Assembly (NCBI GenBank): GCA_032173965.1 | Contig: JAVUNC010000004.1 | Location: forward strand, 19,011,001 to 19,075,000 | Source: Sitta carolinensis | Taxonomy: Eukaryota > Chordata > Aves > Passeriformes > Sittidae | Direction: 5' to 3' | Length of the DNA stretch: 64,000 bases | Shown here: one piece after another, positions 52,014 through 63,637 of the stretch | How positions within the stretch are numbered: the stretch's first letter is position 1 | Layout of the letters: each line of letters opens with the position of its first letter | Program-made: the position numbers and the translations under genes | Notes under the pieces: model-generated | The model's input: the letters and a program-made list of their open reading frames with translations, nothing else | Told to the model about the DNA's origin: nothing | Databases searched by the model: none

Positions 52014-53310
52014 ATTCTCCCCCACCACCCCCTTAATTTTAATTTAATCTTTTCTGCACTGAGCTTTATCTGGTTCCCCCTCATCCTGGCACTCCAGAAT
52101 AGCAGTGTAGCAGTGCACTGTACCCATATGCCCAGAGACAGGTGTTTTGTGCACTCCCTGGATACCAGACTTACCAATATTAAGGACAATATTGCTATGC
52201 ATCTTGTTCTGTTTGGGCTTTTTTGCTGGAGAGATGACTGATCTGTCTCAGTGATATAGCTCTAAATGGAGCAATGAGTGTAAAATTGTTACGCTGAGTG
52301 AAAACATGGAACGTGCAGCTTTGCCTGAGACAACTATTAATGTTCTGTTTACTGTCTGCTGGGAGATGCAGCATCTCCATCCTTTCTGAAGATAGTTTAA
52401 TGCAGACATCTAAGACATTAACTTGGAAAGACTAGGAACAAATGACAAATGACCACACAATGAGAAATGTAAGACAGAATATAAAAATTAAGACAGCTGT
52501 GAAAGAAAAAACTTGAAAGGGAAATAAACAGAGAAAGGAAGGCACCAGAAGCATTAAGTCAGATATGTGTTAAAATTCATAGGTGTACAATATCCAGCTG
52601 AGTGTCAGTAATGCAATATACATTTGTGTTCTTGCTTTCCTTTCAAAGGGTTCCACTGAACAGGCATGTTCTCTTGGCTGTACACTGTGACTGACAGTGT
52701 TTCTTCTCTTCTGCAGCTTCTTTCTCTTTCAGCACTTAAAAGCACTATTTTTAGTAAATTGAGGCAAGCAACTTGTGCTTCCTTTATCTGCTCCTTTGCT
52801 GAGGTACCTCGGGGTGGGAAAGACTTTACATTCCATCACCTTAGAGTTCTCCTGTCCTGAGCAGAAGAGAAGGGGGCATCTTCTCAAATATCCCTTCAGC
52901 TATCACAAAAACCGCCATCAGAGAATTGCACGTTGTCATGCCAACATTTTCCAGTTGCTACATATGATCCATATTGCTCCTGTGCTTGGTGGAGCTTGTG
53001 ATTTTTGACAATTTTAGCCTGACTTTGTTAGGGTACATAATGTATGAGAGAGAAAAAAATTTTTGCAACAACTTGTAAAGAGCTAATATTTTATATCCAT
53101 GGTCTTTACAGGATAAGCTCCTATTCCCTTCTACCATTGAATAGCATAGAGGAACATTTTTTCCTCTAGATGGAACATTGGCAGGATCAGCCCAGCAAAG
53201 TGAAGTGATCAGTAATTAACTAGTCAATACACAAGGAAATTCTTTGCTTTAGATCTCTGCAGACATGAATTTCTTTCTTAATTTATGTCTTTTCATAAAA
53301 TACCGATATC

Positions 53311-53338
53311 ACATGTACATACATGTGTGTGCACACAT
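53311..53338. repeat. Alternating purine-pyrimidine tract
   Basis: Twenty-eight consecutive bases alternate purine and pyrimidine (ACATGTACATACATG...), including the palindrome TGTGTGCACACA. Such DNA can adopt Z-form. It is probably a degenerate CA microsatellite. Confidence 0.75.
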
Positions 53339-53612
53339 CCACACACAGGTATAAACATAGGTGATTACTAAATTTAGCATTTAAAACTTTCTATATCTAA
53401 TTATTATATCTTTATCTCAATTCATATGCTGGTGCCTATATGTCTGTTTTATTTAGCTGCATGCTGTCCCCAACAGCAATTGAAACAAGCTATTTCTTTT
53501 TCTAAATTTACAAACTCAAGCAAAACAGACATTACCTAGAAAGCCAATTCAAAATCTGATTTGTGGTAAACTTCATAGTAATATGTGGCTAGATAGGTGG
53601 AAATTTAGATAG

Positions 53613-53724
53613 CCCGGGACAGGGTTGGTCCTCCAGGACACTGCTGGCTCTTTGTCAACTTGCCACTGACCAGGACCCCAAGGTCCCTTTCTGCGGGGCT
53701 GCTCTCCAGCCTCCTGTTCCCTAG
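53613..53724 (-). mobile_element. CR1 LINE, inverted 5' segment of a composite insertion
   Basis: On the + strand it reads 'acactgctggctctttgtc', 'actgaccaggaccccaagg', 'tttctgcggggctgctctcc', the reverse complement of the CR1 region just downstream of the RT domain. It abuts a direct-orientation CR1 3' end at about 53725. The two pieces fit one copy whose 5' part was inverted on insertion, as in twin priming, with an internal stretch of a few hundred bases lost. Confidence 0.9.
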
Positions 53725-53985
53725 CATGAGGTTGTGTCAGAGGAGATTTAGGTTAGAGTTTAGAAAATGATTCTTCACTCAGACGGTGTTTGGGCCCTGG
53801 AACAGCTTCCCAGGGAAGTGGTCACAGCACCAAGCCTGCCAGAAGGAAGCAAGTAACCAGGACAGTGCTCTCAGGCCCATGGTGTGACTTGGGGATCGTG
53901 CTGATGGGCAGGAGCTGGGCTTGATGATCCATGTGGGTCCTTTGCAGCTCAGGTTCTTCTATGATTCTGCGATTCTATGAAACTG
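53725..53985 (+). mobile_element. CR1 LINE 3' end of the composite insertion
   Basis: It reads 'tgtcagaggagatttaggtt', 'tgggccctggaacagcttcc', 'aagtggtcacagcaccaagc', 'tctcaggcccatggtgtgac', 'gggcttgatgatccatgtg' and the terminal 'ttctatgattctgcgattct'. This is a well-preserved CR1 3' end with the typical tandem 8-bp-like terminus, so it is probably one of the younger insertions here. Confidence 0.95.
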
Positions 53986-54909
53986 TGCTGAAAATGAGGA
54001 TGATCTCAAGAATCTCTCTGAGTAGGCAAGCTTAAAAGTGAGTTTTGAAGATGGTTCCCTAACCTGGTAGTTACATGAACACTTATGTGATATTTTGATC
54101 CCTGTGGTTCAAGAAAGATTCAGTGTAAATTCTTGATACTTTTTACTGCGGACTTTTATGTAGTCATAGAGTATAAGACAAAATGTGTTTTTTAAAGCAA
54201 CTGGGATTTTTAAAATTGTAATTTCCTAACTTATTAAAGTCTCAATCTGATGATTTTTCCTAGTACACCAGGGTAATTGCATAAGTTTCAGTAAACACAA
54301 TAATTCATTTCACAGCACTAGCATCCAACTATCCAAGAGCAAGGAAGTCAAGGTCTTGGAGTCAAATTATTTTAAAATGTCGGTCTAATGAAAATGGCAT
54401 GCTAAAAATAAACAAAACATTGTTGATCCATGGGTTTCTTACTTTGTATTCAAATATTTTAAACTCCTGGGTACCAGAATTCTGACTCTAAGACTCAGTA
54501 ATGAGATCTGGCATAAGTAGACAGCTACATTGTTATGAGGAATAATTGGTTGTAATATGCACTCAGTGCAAACTGCAATTATACAGAATAAAATGCATTT
54601 TACATTCAACAGAGTATTAGCAGTAAAAAATTTGAAATCTCTGAAATGCAATATAGAGCCACAAGACACCACGAACAACATCAAAAACCCCCAACTTTGC
54701 AACACTCATTATAAAGAAAATACTTAAATAAGTTGACAAGAATAAAAATAGTTGCTATATTAAACCAGTACATCTATAATACAACATCTATGTGATTTAT
54801 GAGCGCAAATCTTTTGAAAATATGATCAAAGAAAAAAGGTGAATTATACTCTGCAATAAATTTCATATACATTTTTTAATCTGACAGAAATGGTTCAAAA
54901 TACAATCAA

Positions 54910-54931
54910 TATACAATACAATACAATACAA
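54910..54931. repeat. AATAC pentanucleotide run
   Basis: About four copies of ATACA in tandem, preceded by related imperfect copies. Confidence 0.8.
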
Positions 54932-55613
54932 GTCAAGATATTAGCATTCCTTTTTTTAAATATTGGACTAGAATAACAGAATGTCTCAAGGTCACTGATG
55001 GTTTACAGTTGTGCTACTGCCAGGTCTGAGCTGCTTTCAGAGAAAGCTTGCCTCACTCAGACCCTATTCAGTCATGTCACTGAAGGTGAGATTCATCTGG
55101 GCAAATCTAGACATCTCTTAGTACGTGTGGCCAGTGATCTAAAACTCCTTTTAATCAAAGGAGAGATTGACAACTCTAGGGTGCAATTCATCTCCTCACA
55201 AAGTAGGTGCCTAAAGTAGGTCATATGAATCATGCCCTAGAGTGTCTATTTCTTTCTACTAATTATGAAGGTAACATAGAGGGTGGAAGTCACAGATAGG
55301 TATCTCTGCAGTAGATATATAAAGATAGCTTAGATGAAAAGCACCCAAATGTCCACCCAAAGGAATAACTGATCGTAGTAGATGGCAATTTATCTCTCTT
55401 TCCAGTGTGAGCAGATTTTCAATGAAGTGAGTCCAGCTTTGACAATCATCCTGCAGAAATCCTTTAGTGTAACAAAGGGTGTGAAAAAACTGAGTAGAAA
55501 CATGACAGTGCTTCTAACTATAAACATCAGTTTGATGTAAGTGCAGTTGATGTAAGTGTAATTAAAAAAGTAACACTATCAAAGTATGGGCATCTTTGAA
55601 TACCAACAACTAA

Positions 55614-55667
55614 TTGCTGACTCATGAAAGTCTCAACCCTGTTGTTGACTCATGAAAGCTTTACAAG
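55614..55667. promoter_or_regulatory. Paired AP-1 sites in a 28-bp tandem duplication
   Basis: TGACTCA, the consensus AP-1 site, occurs at 55618-55624 and 55646-55652. Each lies in a 17-base block (TTGCTGACTCATGAAAG and TTGTTGACTCATGAAAG) repeated with a 28-bp period and one mismatch. The first copy, TGCTGACTCA, also resembles half of a Maf recognition element. The motifs are seen directly. Enhancer function is inference, as no promoter is visible nearby. Confidence 0.4.
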
Positions 55668-57874
55668 AAAGAACAACAGCTCTATAGCTCACATTGATCA
55701 TTAAGTTTTCTAAAACTGCTATGTTTTTATTGTTTGAAACAATAAAATTGCTTGTATTTTAAAACTGTACTGAATTCTCCTAAACACAGAATTTAAGGAC
55801 TTTTGCCACATTCATTCCTTCTAAAAGCAGAAGAAAATACAAAGGTTTATGGAAATACAGAAGTATTTAAAGGTTAGTAATCTATTTTATTCCCAGAACT
55901 CTTAGGAAAATGAACCAAAGGACTTGTTAGTACTGTGCTGACAGCTGTAGATTGAATTTATAAGGATTTACAGATGATGAAAGACTCTGCACGTATTTCG
56001 CAATAACATGTGCCTGTGGTTCTGCCTCACATTTTTATATTTCTCTGATGAATGATGTTAAGGAACACATGCAAGTTCATACAGAGCTGTAAGGTGTGAT
56101 GGACTCCCAGCTCCCACACTGCTCCACACCATTTATTTGGTTCTAGAGGTTTATGCTGCAGTTCTCCCTGTGTATATTTTCAGGGAGCAGTGCATTCTCC
56201 CCAGGGAGGCCACCGGAACAAATCCCAACCCCTATCCAGGAGCAGGGCATCTGGGACACCAGTGCAGGGCTGAAAGGGGGTTCTGGGCTATGGGCAGGGT
56301 AAGAGGACCATTTTAAGGGGTGTATGGTACTGTCAGGGTAGGGGGTGCTCTCAGGGCCCTGATATGTTACTGTTATTTTGAACTCTATTAATTTACTGCA
56401 CTAACTTTTTGTCTAAATTCAATTTTTCTTGTGACTGTTGAATCTGTTTAGTAGCATGCTAAATATTTTTGCCTACAATTATCTCAAATGAAATTGTCTT
56501 TGATAACCATAATGGAATCAATCTATCTTCTTACCCGGGTTTCTAATTTCTCCACTTTTTTTTCCCTTTTTTGACAGTTTGCACACCCAAAATTTGCAGT
56601 CACTCAAATATACTAAACTCAGTTTATTACTTAAACCAAAGATGATCCCTACTTTATTTACGACACAATTTTTAGCTTCCAATATTTACAAGGGAGAATC
56701 CTCTAATATTAATCTATCATTCCACAAGAAGCTTAGGGAAGCTCTGCAACGAGAACAGAAATGTGTTGTAGCCTTTGAAAACAGGTCTTTGCAAAAAGGG
56801 TGAGGTAAAAAGGAGTCCTTGCTGTTTTCCATGTTACACTTGCATAACCAATCTCTTATACTTTTAAAAAGTCATGAGGCTATTTTTTCTTATGATGTGC
56901 AAAGTGCAGTATTTTCTTTCATTTGCTTCACAACTAATGTTTTCTTAAAATAACTTTAAGCATAGTGGGTTTGGTCACAGTTTTAATTTAAAATCTTAAT
57001 GTTAATCTTACATTTCATACTAATCTATTTTTGTAGATATTTAAAATTTAGTATTAATGAATTACATGCCCATAACTATTATGTTTTTCAATATTTCATA
57101 GATGAGTAGATTTCAAAATCAGGAGAATAAACTGTGACAGACAAGAAAGACTGAAGTTCAGTCTTTCAGCAGGATTAAAAAAAAAAAAAGGTACATGATA
57201 TCATGACAAAAATAGAGTCAGAAAATGAGAAATTTATACTGCCACAAACAGGCCTAAGATTTTTTATAGTGCTAGGAAAGTATTTTTCAGCATTTTACAA
57301 GCAATGTGATAGCATTCTATTATGGGCCTCGAACATGGAAGAAATTCAATATAGAGAAAATAACACAGTTACTCTGATGACATCTAGGTCTTCCATGTCT
57401 ATGCTTCTGTTGTCTATTTTTGTTGTCTATTTTTAGATATAAATTTGTAAAAATTAGAAAATTATCTAATTTATTGCATATCAAAACCTAATGTAATTTA
57501 TAATTGTCAAATACCTTAAATACTTCTACTGTTTACATATATTTATCTTCAAATATTTGTAAAATATTCTTGATTATTGTATGAATAGTCTCTTCTTCAC
57601 TTATAAGATCTGTTACTTAAACATCCTAAAAGCTTTGCCTACCCTTCCCTGAACTTTTCCTAATATGTACTTTTCAGAAAGACAGGTTCCACAAGACTGT
57701 AATTTTTCTTAAGTGATGTCTGTTGTACTTTAAATGCTTGTAAAGCCAGAATACAACAGAAGATGGGGTTTCAGTGGAGAAACAAAAATAAAAAGCAAAA
57801 ACAAACACCAGAAAAAGCTGGAAAATTAATGCAATCATGCGATTGATGCAATTTTTAATTTTTTGCATTGCCAA

Positions 57875-57954
57875 GTTTTTTTGGTTTTTTTTGTGGTTTT
57901 TTGTTTGTTTGTTTGTTTTGTTGGTTTTTGTTTTGTTTTTTTTTTCTTTTTTTT
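57875..57954. repeat. T/G-only low-complexity tract
   Basis: About 80 nt of T and G on the + strand with TTTG units and one late C. It is the same class as the tracts at 46.7 and 48.4 kb. Confidence 0.92.
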
Positions 57955-60626
57955 AAATGGCTTTCATAAGACAATTCAATTATAAACTAATTTGTAGAGA
58001 GAACATCTGATTCTTGGAGATTATCTTTCAGCACAGCATGCAAGAATTTGATCTGCATTTCTGTGTGACAGTAGCAGGAGCTGCATGTCAAAATCCCCAT
58101 TTGCCATCTATAGTCATTATTAAGCACTATCAATCACACAGCACTTGTGTGCACCGGCCTTTAAGCCAGGAAACTACTTGTACTTAAATATTTTATTTAT
58201 GAACTTTTTCGTAAACACATGCATCTGATTTTAAGCTGAATCCACCTAAAAGTACAATGAGAAATGTTTTCTAAGCAGACATTTTTGAAATTCTCATCAC
58301 AGTTCAGTTGGAGCTCGGCAATTTAAAATGAAAAGAACTAGGACTTATTTCACCAATAAAAAAGAAATAGAGTTCCCCAGTCCTAGTGCAGTAGCAATGA
58401 AAGCAGAAAGATTCACTTTGGGTGAGGAAAAGTGTAGCATGCACTATTTAATTCTCTTTCTAATTAATTATATATGAGTATCATCAAGGCAGTTATAATA
58501 CTGCCTTCCCTTCATGATTTTCCTGGCCTCTTCAGAAGGCAGCAGGCTTCAGTTTCAGCTTAGCAGATATTTTACACTCAGTTCCTCATAAGGACTCACT
58601 GCATTACTTTGTAGTTTCTAGTCAAAGCCAGTTTGATGGCTTCTTGTGCTGCTTTCCAGAGCAATAGAAATGTTTAGCATGACAGTGCTGTCTCAGAGTC
58701 CAAATTCTTGAAATTCCTTCTGGGACTCATCTGTGTCTCTCTCGTTTTTAAAGATGCATAAAGCTGTAAAGACAATATTTAATATTCAGTACACACTACC
58801 TGACTGCATTATTGGAATACTGGTGAGATTAACTTCAGCATCTAAGGTTAGGCATATTGTCTAACTTAGTCAGACTTAATCATATTTCCTGTGTTCACTT
58901 TAGAATAGGTTTACCTGGTGGGCCAGTAATATCACAAAAAAATATGTCTTGGTTGCTTAGAGACCACACAGAGTTCAGTTATAAGTGTAACTTTTAAATA
59001 GCTCAAGTTTATTTTAGGTGAGATGATTTTTTTTCAAGTTCCCCAAAGAAATTAAGACAACAGTGAGACAAAAAAATCTATCAAGACTGTTTTTATCTAC
59101 AAAAGAATCTGTTTCCAGGAAGTTAGAAAAAGTGGCATTGCCTCTTTGCAAGCTCAATGGTTTTATGAGAACTCTTGAGAACTCTTAAAGCACACTTCTC
59201 TTAAGAACATAAGATGCATAGAGTCAGTCATCTGCAAAGCAAAAAGAAATAGCACATAAAGGTGGTGTCTTGTTTATGAATTATGAAAACCTGTAGGAGA
59301 GGGAGAAAGTTATTTAGGACTTTTCCTCACTTATTAGCATACTAAAACATTGGTTTCAAAGCTGTGACTCTGTTGGTCTAGGAGGATAACATGGCCTATC
59401 ATGGCAGCCCATCTTTACTCTTTTGACTTGGTATTTCAGGTTGAGGCTACAACACACAGAGGACATTGATGAGGCTTCAAAAACTGCAGATTAGATAGAT
59501 AAAAAGTAAACAAAATAGGCAGAGGCAATGAGAACTGGATCAAATTTGTACATTACATCAGCAGGGTGAGCAAGGTTGGCATTGCGCTGAAAAATCTGCT
59601 TAGGGTTGTGAAGCTGAAACTCACAAATTTTGGGAAGGCCCTAGAGAATCCACAGATTTTCTTAACTGGTCATGTGGATATTAATATTCACAATTTTTGC
59701 TTGGGGGAATAAGACACAGAACGTTTCTGATATAAAAAGCTCTCCTTATCTCAAGAGCATGAAAAATAGGAAAGACCCACAGATTTCAAAGGATGATTTT
59801 TTTTAAAAAAAACGAAAATATGTCTTCAGAATTATTTGTCCAAACAAGGTTCACTCATCTGTTTACTCAGCTCGACCCAGACAGAACATCCTCTGATGAA
59901 TGCCAAGAAATGTAACAACTGCAAAGTGCAAGTAGAGCCTTCTTTTAGTAGAGGTAGCTGACCACTTTATTGCAAATCATTGGTGATGGAAGGTTATTCC
60001 AGGTTATTATAGGTCTGAAAGTAAAAGTCCCAGAAAATATTTTTCCTAGCCATATAGCCACATGTTCAGTTGGTTTTGTTAGTTAGTTAGTTTTATGGTT
60101 TTCTTTTTATGTTATATATGACTCAGGGTTTTTCCATTGCAAAACCTGCTCTTTTTACTGCTCTAATTACACACACTTTCAGTACGAATAGCTTCCTTTG
60201 GTGCTGCAAATGGACTTACTCTAAATAAAATGTACAGGAAAATCTGTGATTGAGTTTCATAAATTCAGACCATCATACAAGAGCAAAAGGTATAAATTGT
60301 GAATAAATTCATGTTTCTATACTCTAGAGACTGATTTTGATCATCCCTTATGAGGTCTAAAGTGAAATCTTACACAAGTATGCAAAATTGGGCTTTGGAG
60401 TAATGTGGAGCAGTCTCTTACTAAAAATCAGAGTATGAAGTTGTGGTATAATACATGAAAGAAGAGAAAAATCTTTAGACATGCAGGAAAGTTGTTGGTT
60501 TTGTTCAGTGTGTTCAAGATATTTTATTAGCCAAAAATTGCTTCTTTCCTGCCCAATGAGAGAGTTCATAATTTTTTAGAGTATGGTAATTTTAGTGGGA
60601 ACTATGATAATGTGACTAATAGAAAA

Positions 60627-60715
60627 TAAAAAAAAAAAAAGAAGAAGATGAAGAAGAAGAAGAAGAAAGAAAAAGAAAAAGAAAAAAGAAAAAGAAAAAG
60701 AAAAAGAAAAAGAAA

Positions 60716-60746
<31 letters not shown>

Positions 60747-60774
60747 GAGAAAAGGAAGGAAAAGAAAAAAAAAA
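60627..60774. repeat. Polypurine GAA/GAAAAA repeat
   Basis: An A run and several GAA units are followed by many GAAAAA hexamers. Apart from one T at 60649 the + strand is all purine, giving 125 unbroken purines from 60650 to 60774. The Phe/Ser-rich frame on the other strand is an artefact. Confidence 0.97.
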
Positions 60775-60852
60775 TTTGACCCTAACATGGTTTGATTCTT
60801 CAAAATATTGTCATTTTAAAAGGACAAGCACATTCATCTTGCTGCATATGGA

Positions 60853-60870
60853 ATAAATAAATAAATAAAT
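60853..60870. repeat. AATA tetranucleotide run
   Basis: About four AAAT units in tandem. Confidence 0.85.
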
Positions 60871-60898
60871 TTGTAACTGTTTACAGTAGGTGCCCCTG

Positions 60899-60995
60899 TC
60901 ACAGAGTCACAAAATATGCTGAATTGGAAAGGATCCCAAAAGATCATTGTGTCTAACTCCTGGCCCTGCACAGCACCACCCTGTCAATAGTGACG
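60899..60995 (-). mobile_element. CR1 LINE 3' tail, reverse orientation
   Basis: The + strand reads 'cacagagtcacaaaatatgc', 'gaattggaaaggatccc' and 'aactcctggccctgcac', the reverse complement of the terminal ~100 bp of the same CR1 type whose 3' end lies at 53.9 kb. It fades into unique sequence after about 60995. Confidence 0.88.
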
Positions 60996-62184
60996 CTTTG
61001 GAAGCATTAGCATCTTCTATATTTGATAAACAGTTTTTCACCTGATAAAGTTTTTCATAGGAGTCACTAAAAGTATTTTTGCCTCTATATTTCAGTGGGC
61101 TAGACAACATATTTTGTTTTCAGCTTCAGCCAACACGTTTTATCCCATACTACATTTTGGATTACCTCATTGTCCCCTTTCTTGCTTTGTCATTTGAAGG
61201 TGTTTGTAACATTCTAATCATGAATTTGCTGACAACTCCCATATCCCATCCCAGCTGCACTGGGACTAACTTCAAACAGTTCTGTTTTAATTCGTCTCAG
61301 TAGATTCACATGATCATTCAGACTTCTGCAAACCTTTTAATAGCCTACCTCTTCTTTATTCCTCACATACATACCTTCCTTTTACTCCTTAAGTTTTTTA
61401 TTTTACTTTTTATTTCAAATGTAAAACTCACATCCTTCTTCAAGAAATCTCCTGTGAATTTAATCTGATTTAGCTTTTTTTGTGGTAAAAGAAAAATAGA
61501 AAGGTGTGTTGATATGGTTTGATATCTGTGTGAGGAAGGACAAAAAGAGATTGCTGACTCTGGAATTTTCTCAGTTGAATAATGTACAATAGCACTCTAG
61601 TTTAGGGTGAATAGCTGGTGAGTTTAAGGAAATCATGATGGGCAATGGTTTCTTTTGATAACATCTCTGCTCTCCAGCAAACACAGGCAGGGAGTCAGAG
61701 AGTCTGATTTTGTGAATCTATGGCAGGAGGATGGCTGCAGTAACATCTGTGTGCAGCCATGCAGAGGAGAAGTATGCACTTCCAGAGTTCAGTTTAGGGC
61801 AGATGACCTCTTATGCTACCTGAACTGTCTCTGGACAAGCTCCTGGCTCCCTGCTGATAACAGAGGGAGGTGCCCTTGGCACAAAATTTAGATGGCAAAA
61901 GACAGGCAGCATGAATGTTCCTTGAGAGAACACATGAGCTGCTTTCTAAAACTGTGTCCTGCACTACAAGCACAGTCTATTTGTGTGTCCTGTGGATGCC
62001 ACAGCTTTGTAGTAATTCACTCTCACTTTCATACTAACATTGTTTTGTTTGGGTAAACTAGTTTAGGGTCCTACTTCTAAAATAATATTAGGGTCTGATT
62101 GCTAAAAGAGACCTCTGCCTGAATTAAGGTACAAACAAAACCATATGCCAAAGTCACTAGCAAGGATTTTATTTAACAGTAAGT

Positions 62185-62236
62185 GTGTGAGAAAGAGAGA
62201 AGGAAAGAAAGACAGTGAGAGAGGGAGAAAGAGATT
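62185..62236. repeat. GA-rich low-complexity tract
   Basis: A purine-rich stretch with GAGA, GGAAAG and AAAGA units and few interruptions. Confidence 0.8.
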
Positions 62237-63567
62237 ATAATCACCACCACATGGGTGCCTGCAGTGTCCTACTGGCCCCTCTTTTTCTGATCTCCTTGGG
62301 GGTGGGGGTCTCTGGAATGTCCTTCTGGAAATATAGTCCAAGTCCCAGGTATCCAGAGACATAACATGTCATTCCCACAACTTGGGACAGCATGCCTAAA
62401 AGCAGCTGCTTCCTTTCCTACAGTTTGCCATAGTGAGAATTTTTGTCTAAGTTTTCCAGATCTGCTTCTCCCTGTTTTTGCTGTCTGCATTCCCACAGTC
62501 TGCACATTGGAATTTTGTCCAGTGTGTTAATTCCAAACCTGTCACCTCTGTGTAGGCCTGAAATTAGCACCTTCCTGTTTTCGACCTGCATCTGTTGTGG
62601 TGGCTTATCATATAGGGACAGTTTTTGAGATGTTTTAGCTGCATTCTTTAAGTCCTGACAACTGAGGTAGCTCTGCTGGGTTCAGTGGAGATGTGCACTG
62701 CATTCATGTGAAGTACAGCCCTAGCCCATGAGCACTGAGATTACTTTTAGCTTTTCTGTGGGTACTCTGAATGTTCAGATTTATTATTCTTAATCATTTG
62801 TAACATTAGAACAGGGCTGGATCTGGCTATGGACTTGATGGCACCTGCATTTGTGAAGGTTACTTGATATCAACCATTTCTCAGAGTCTCTTTTGCTACC
62901 AAAGACATCACCTTCACTTGTTCTTTTTAGAGATCCTCACTGCCTCTGTGATATTGCTGTTCATGCTATTAAATGATTGAGTTTTTCCTAAATCTTCAAG
63001 CCTTGAAAAATCTCATCTCACTGATGCCTTAAAAAAGCTAGAGAAAAAAGAAAGAAGAAAATTTCATTGAGGATACTTATTTGCAAACTTTAAGAGTTAT
63101 CTCTGTGGCCTTGTTTAGAACCATCAGACATGGCAGGAAAAAATATGGAAGATTTTAAAAGCTGTCTAGGATCATTAAAACATTCGGTAGTCATTAAAAT
63201 TAATGCTATTTATTCCTCTATTACAGTAATCTCTAAAGATCACAACCATATCTACTTTTAAGGTTCATTTCCCAGAACTGCTTTTTGTTGTGGTCTGAAT
63301 AAACTTTTCTTCCTGCTTCTGTTCCCAATTACAGCTATAAATGATAGAGGAATTGTTTTACTGCATACATTATTTTTGTATCAATTTACAGATTCCCAGA
63401 TTCACAAATTTCTTTTGCATAACTTGTGACATCTGATTTAGTCACACTCTTTTCAGAAATGCTAGGCATATTTTTCTATTCATAAGAGGACCAGAGCCTG
63501 CTGAAGAATTTGTATACTGCATATTTGCATATCTACTGATCCCTTTGCATCCTACTTTAGCTATAAT

Positions 63568-63606
63568 AAGAGAGAGATATTTTATATTATCTTATTTCAT
63601 ATCTCT

Positions 63607-63637
<31 letters not shown>
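63568..63637. repeat. Perfect 13-bp inverted repeat followed by a 28-nt T run
   Basis: AAGAGAGAGATAT at 63568-63580 is the exact reverse complement of 63599-63611, with an 18-nt AT-rich loop. The right arm runs straight into T residues from 63610 to 63637. It may be a rearranged CT/T microsatellite. A retroposon A-tail on the minus strand is possible but no element body is recognised. Confidence 0.75.

Larger units (their letters stand above)
50796..53612. other. Gene-free interval with a long TATTT repeat
   Basis: No gene is recognised. It contains an 11-nt G run (51588-51598), the TATTT repeat (51911-52013) and a Z-DNA-prone alternating stretch (53311-53338). Otherwise AT-rich unique DNA. 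Confidence 0.65.
53986..60898. other. Gene-free interval with exon-like and AP-1-bearing segments
   Basis: No gene is established. It includes an AATAC run (54910-54931), paired AP-1 motifs (55618-55652), a G+C-rich exon-like segment (56184-56298), a T/G tract (57875-57954) and a purine tract (60627-60774). The segment 57960-58760 is less AT-rich and lacks recognised repeats, so it might hold conserved non-coding DNA. I cannot test that. Confidence 0.6.

Noticed and set aside
55976..56045. Possible C/D-box snoRNA (ATGATGA, then CTGA about 65 nt later)
   Set aside because: The sequences outside the two boxes do not form a terminal stem, and no C'/D' pair is convincing.
60576..60803. 75-codon Phe/Ser repeat frame on the minus strand
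   Set aside because: It is a translated GAAAAA microsatellite.
62663..62670. TGAGGTAG, the let-7 seed
   Set aside because: Only the seed matches. The rest of the mature sequence and a precursor hairpin are absent.
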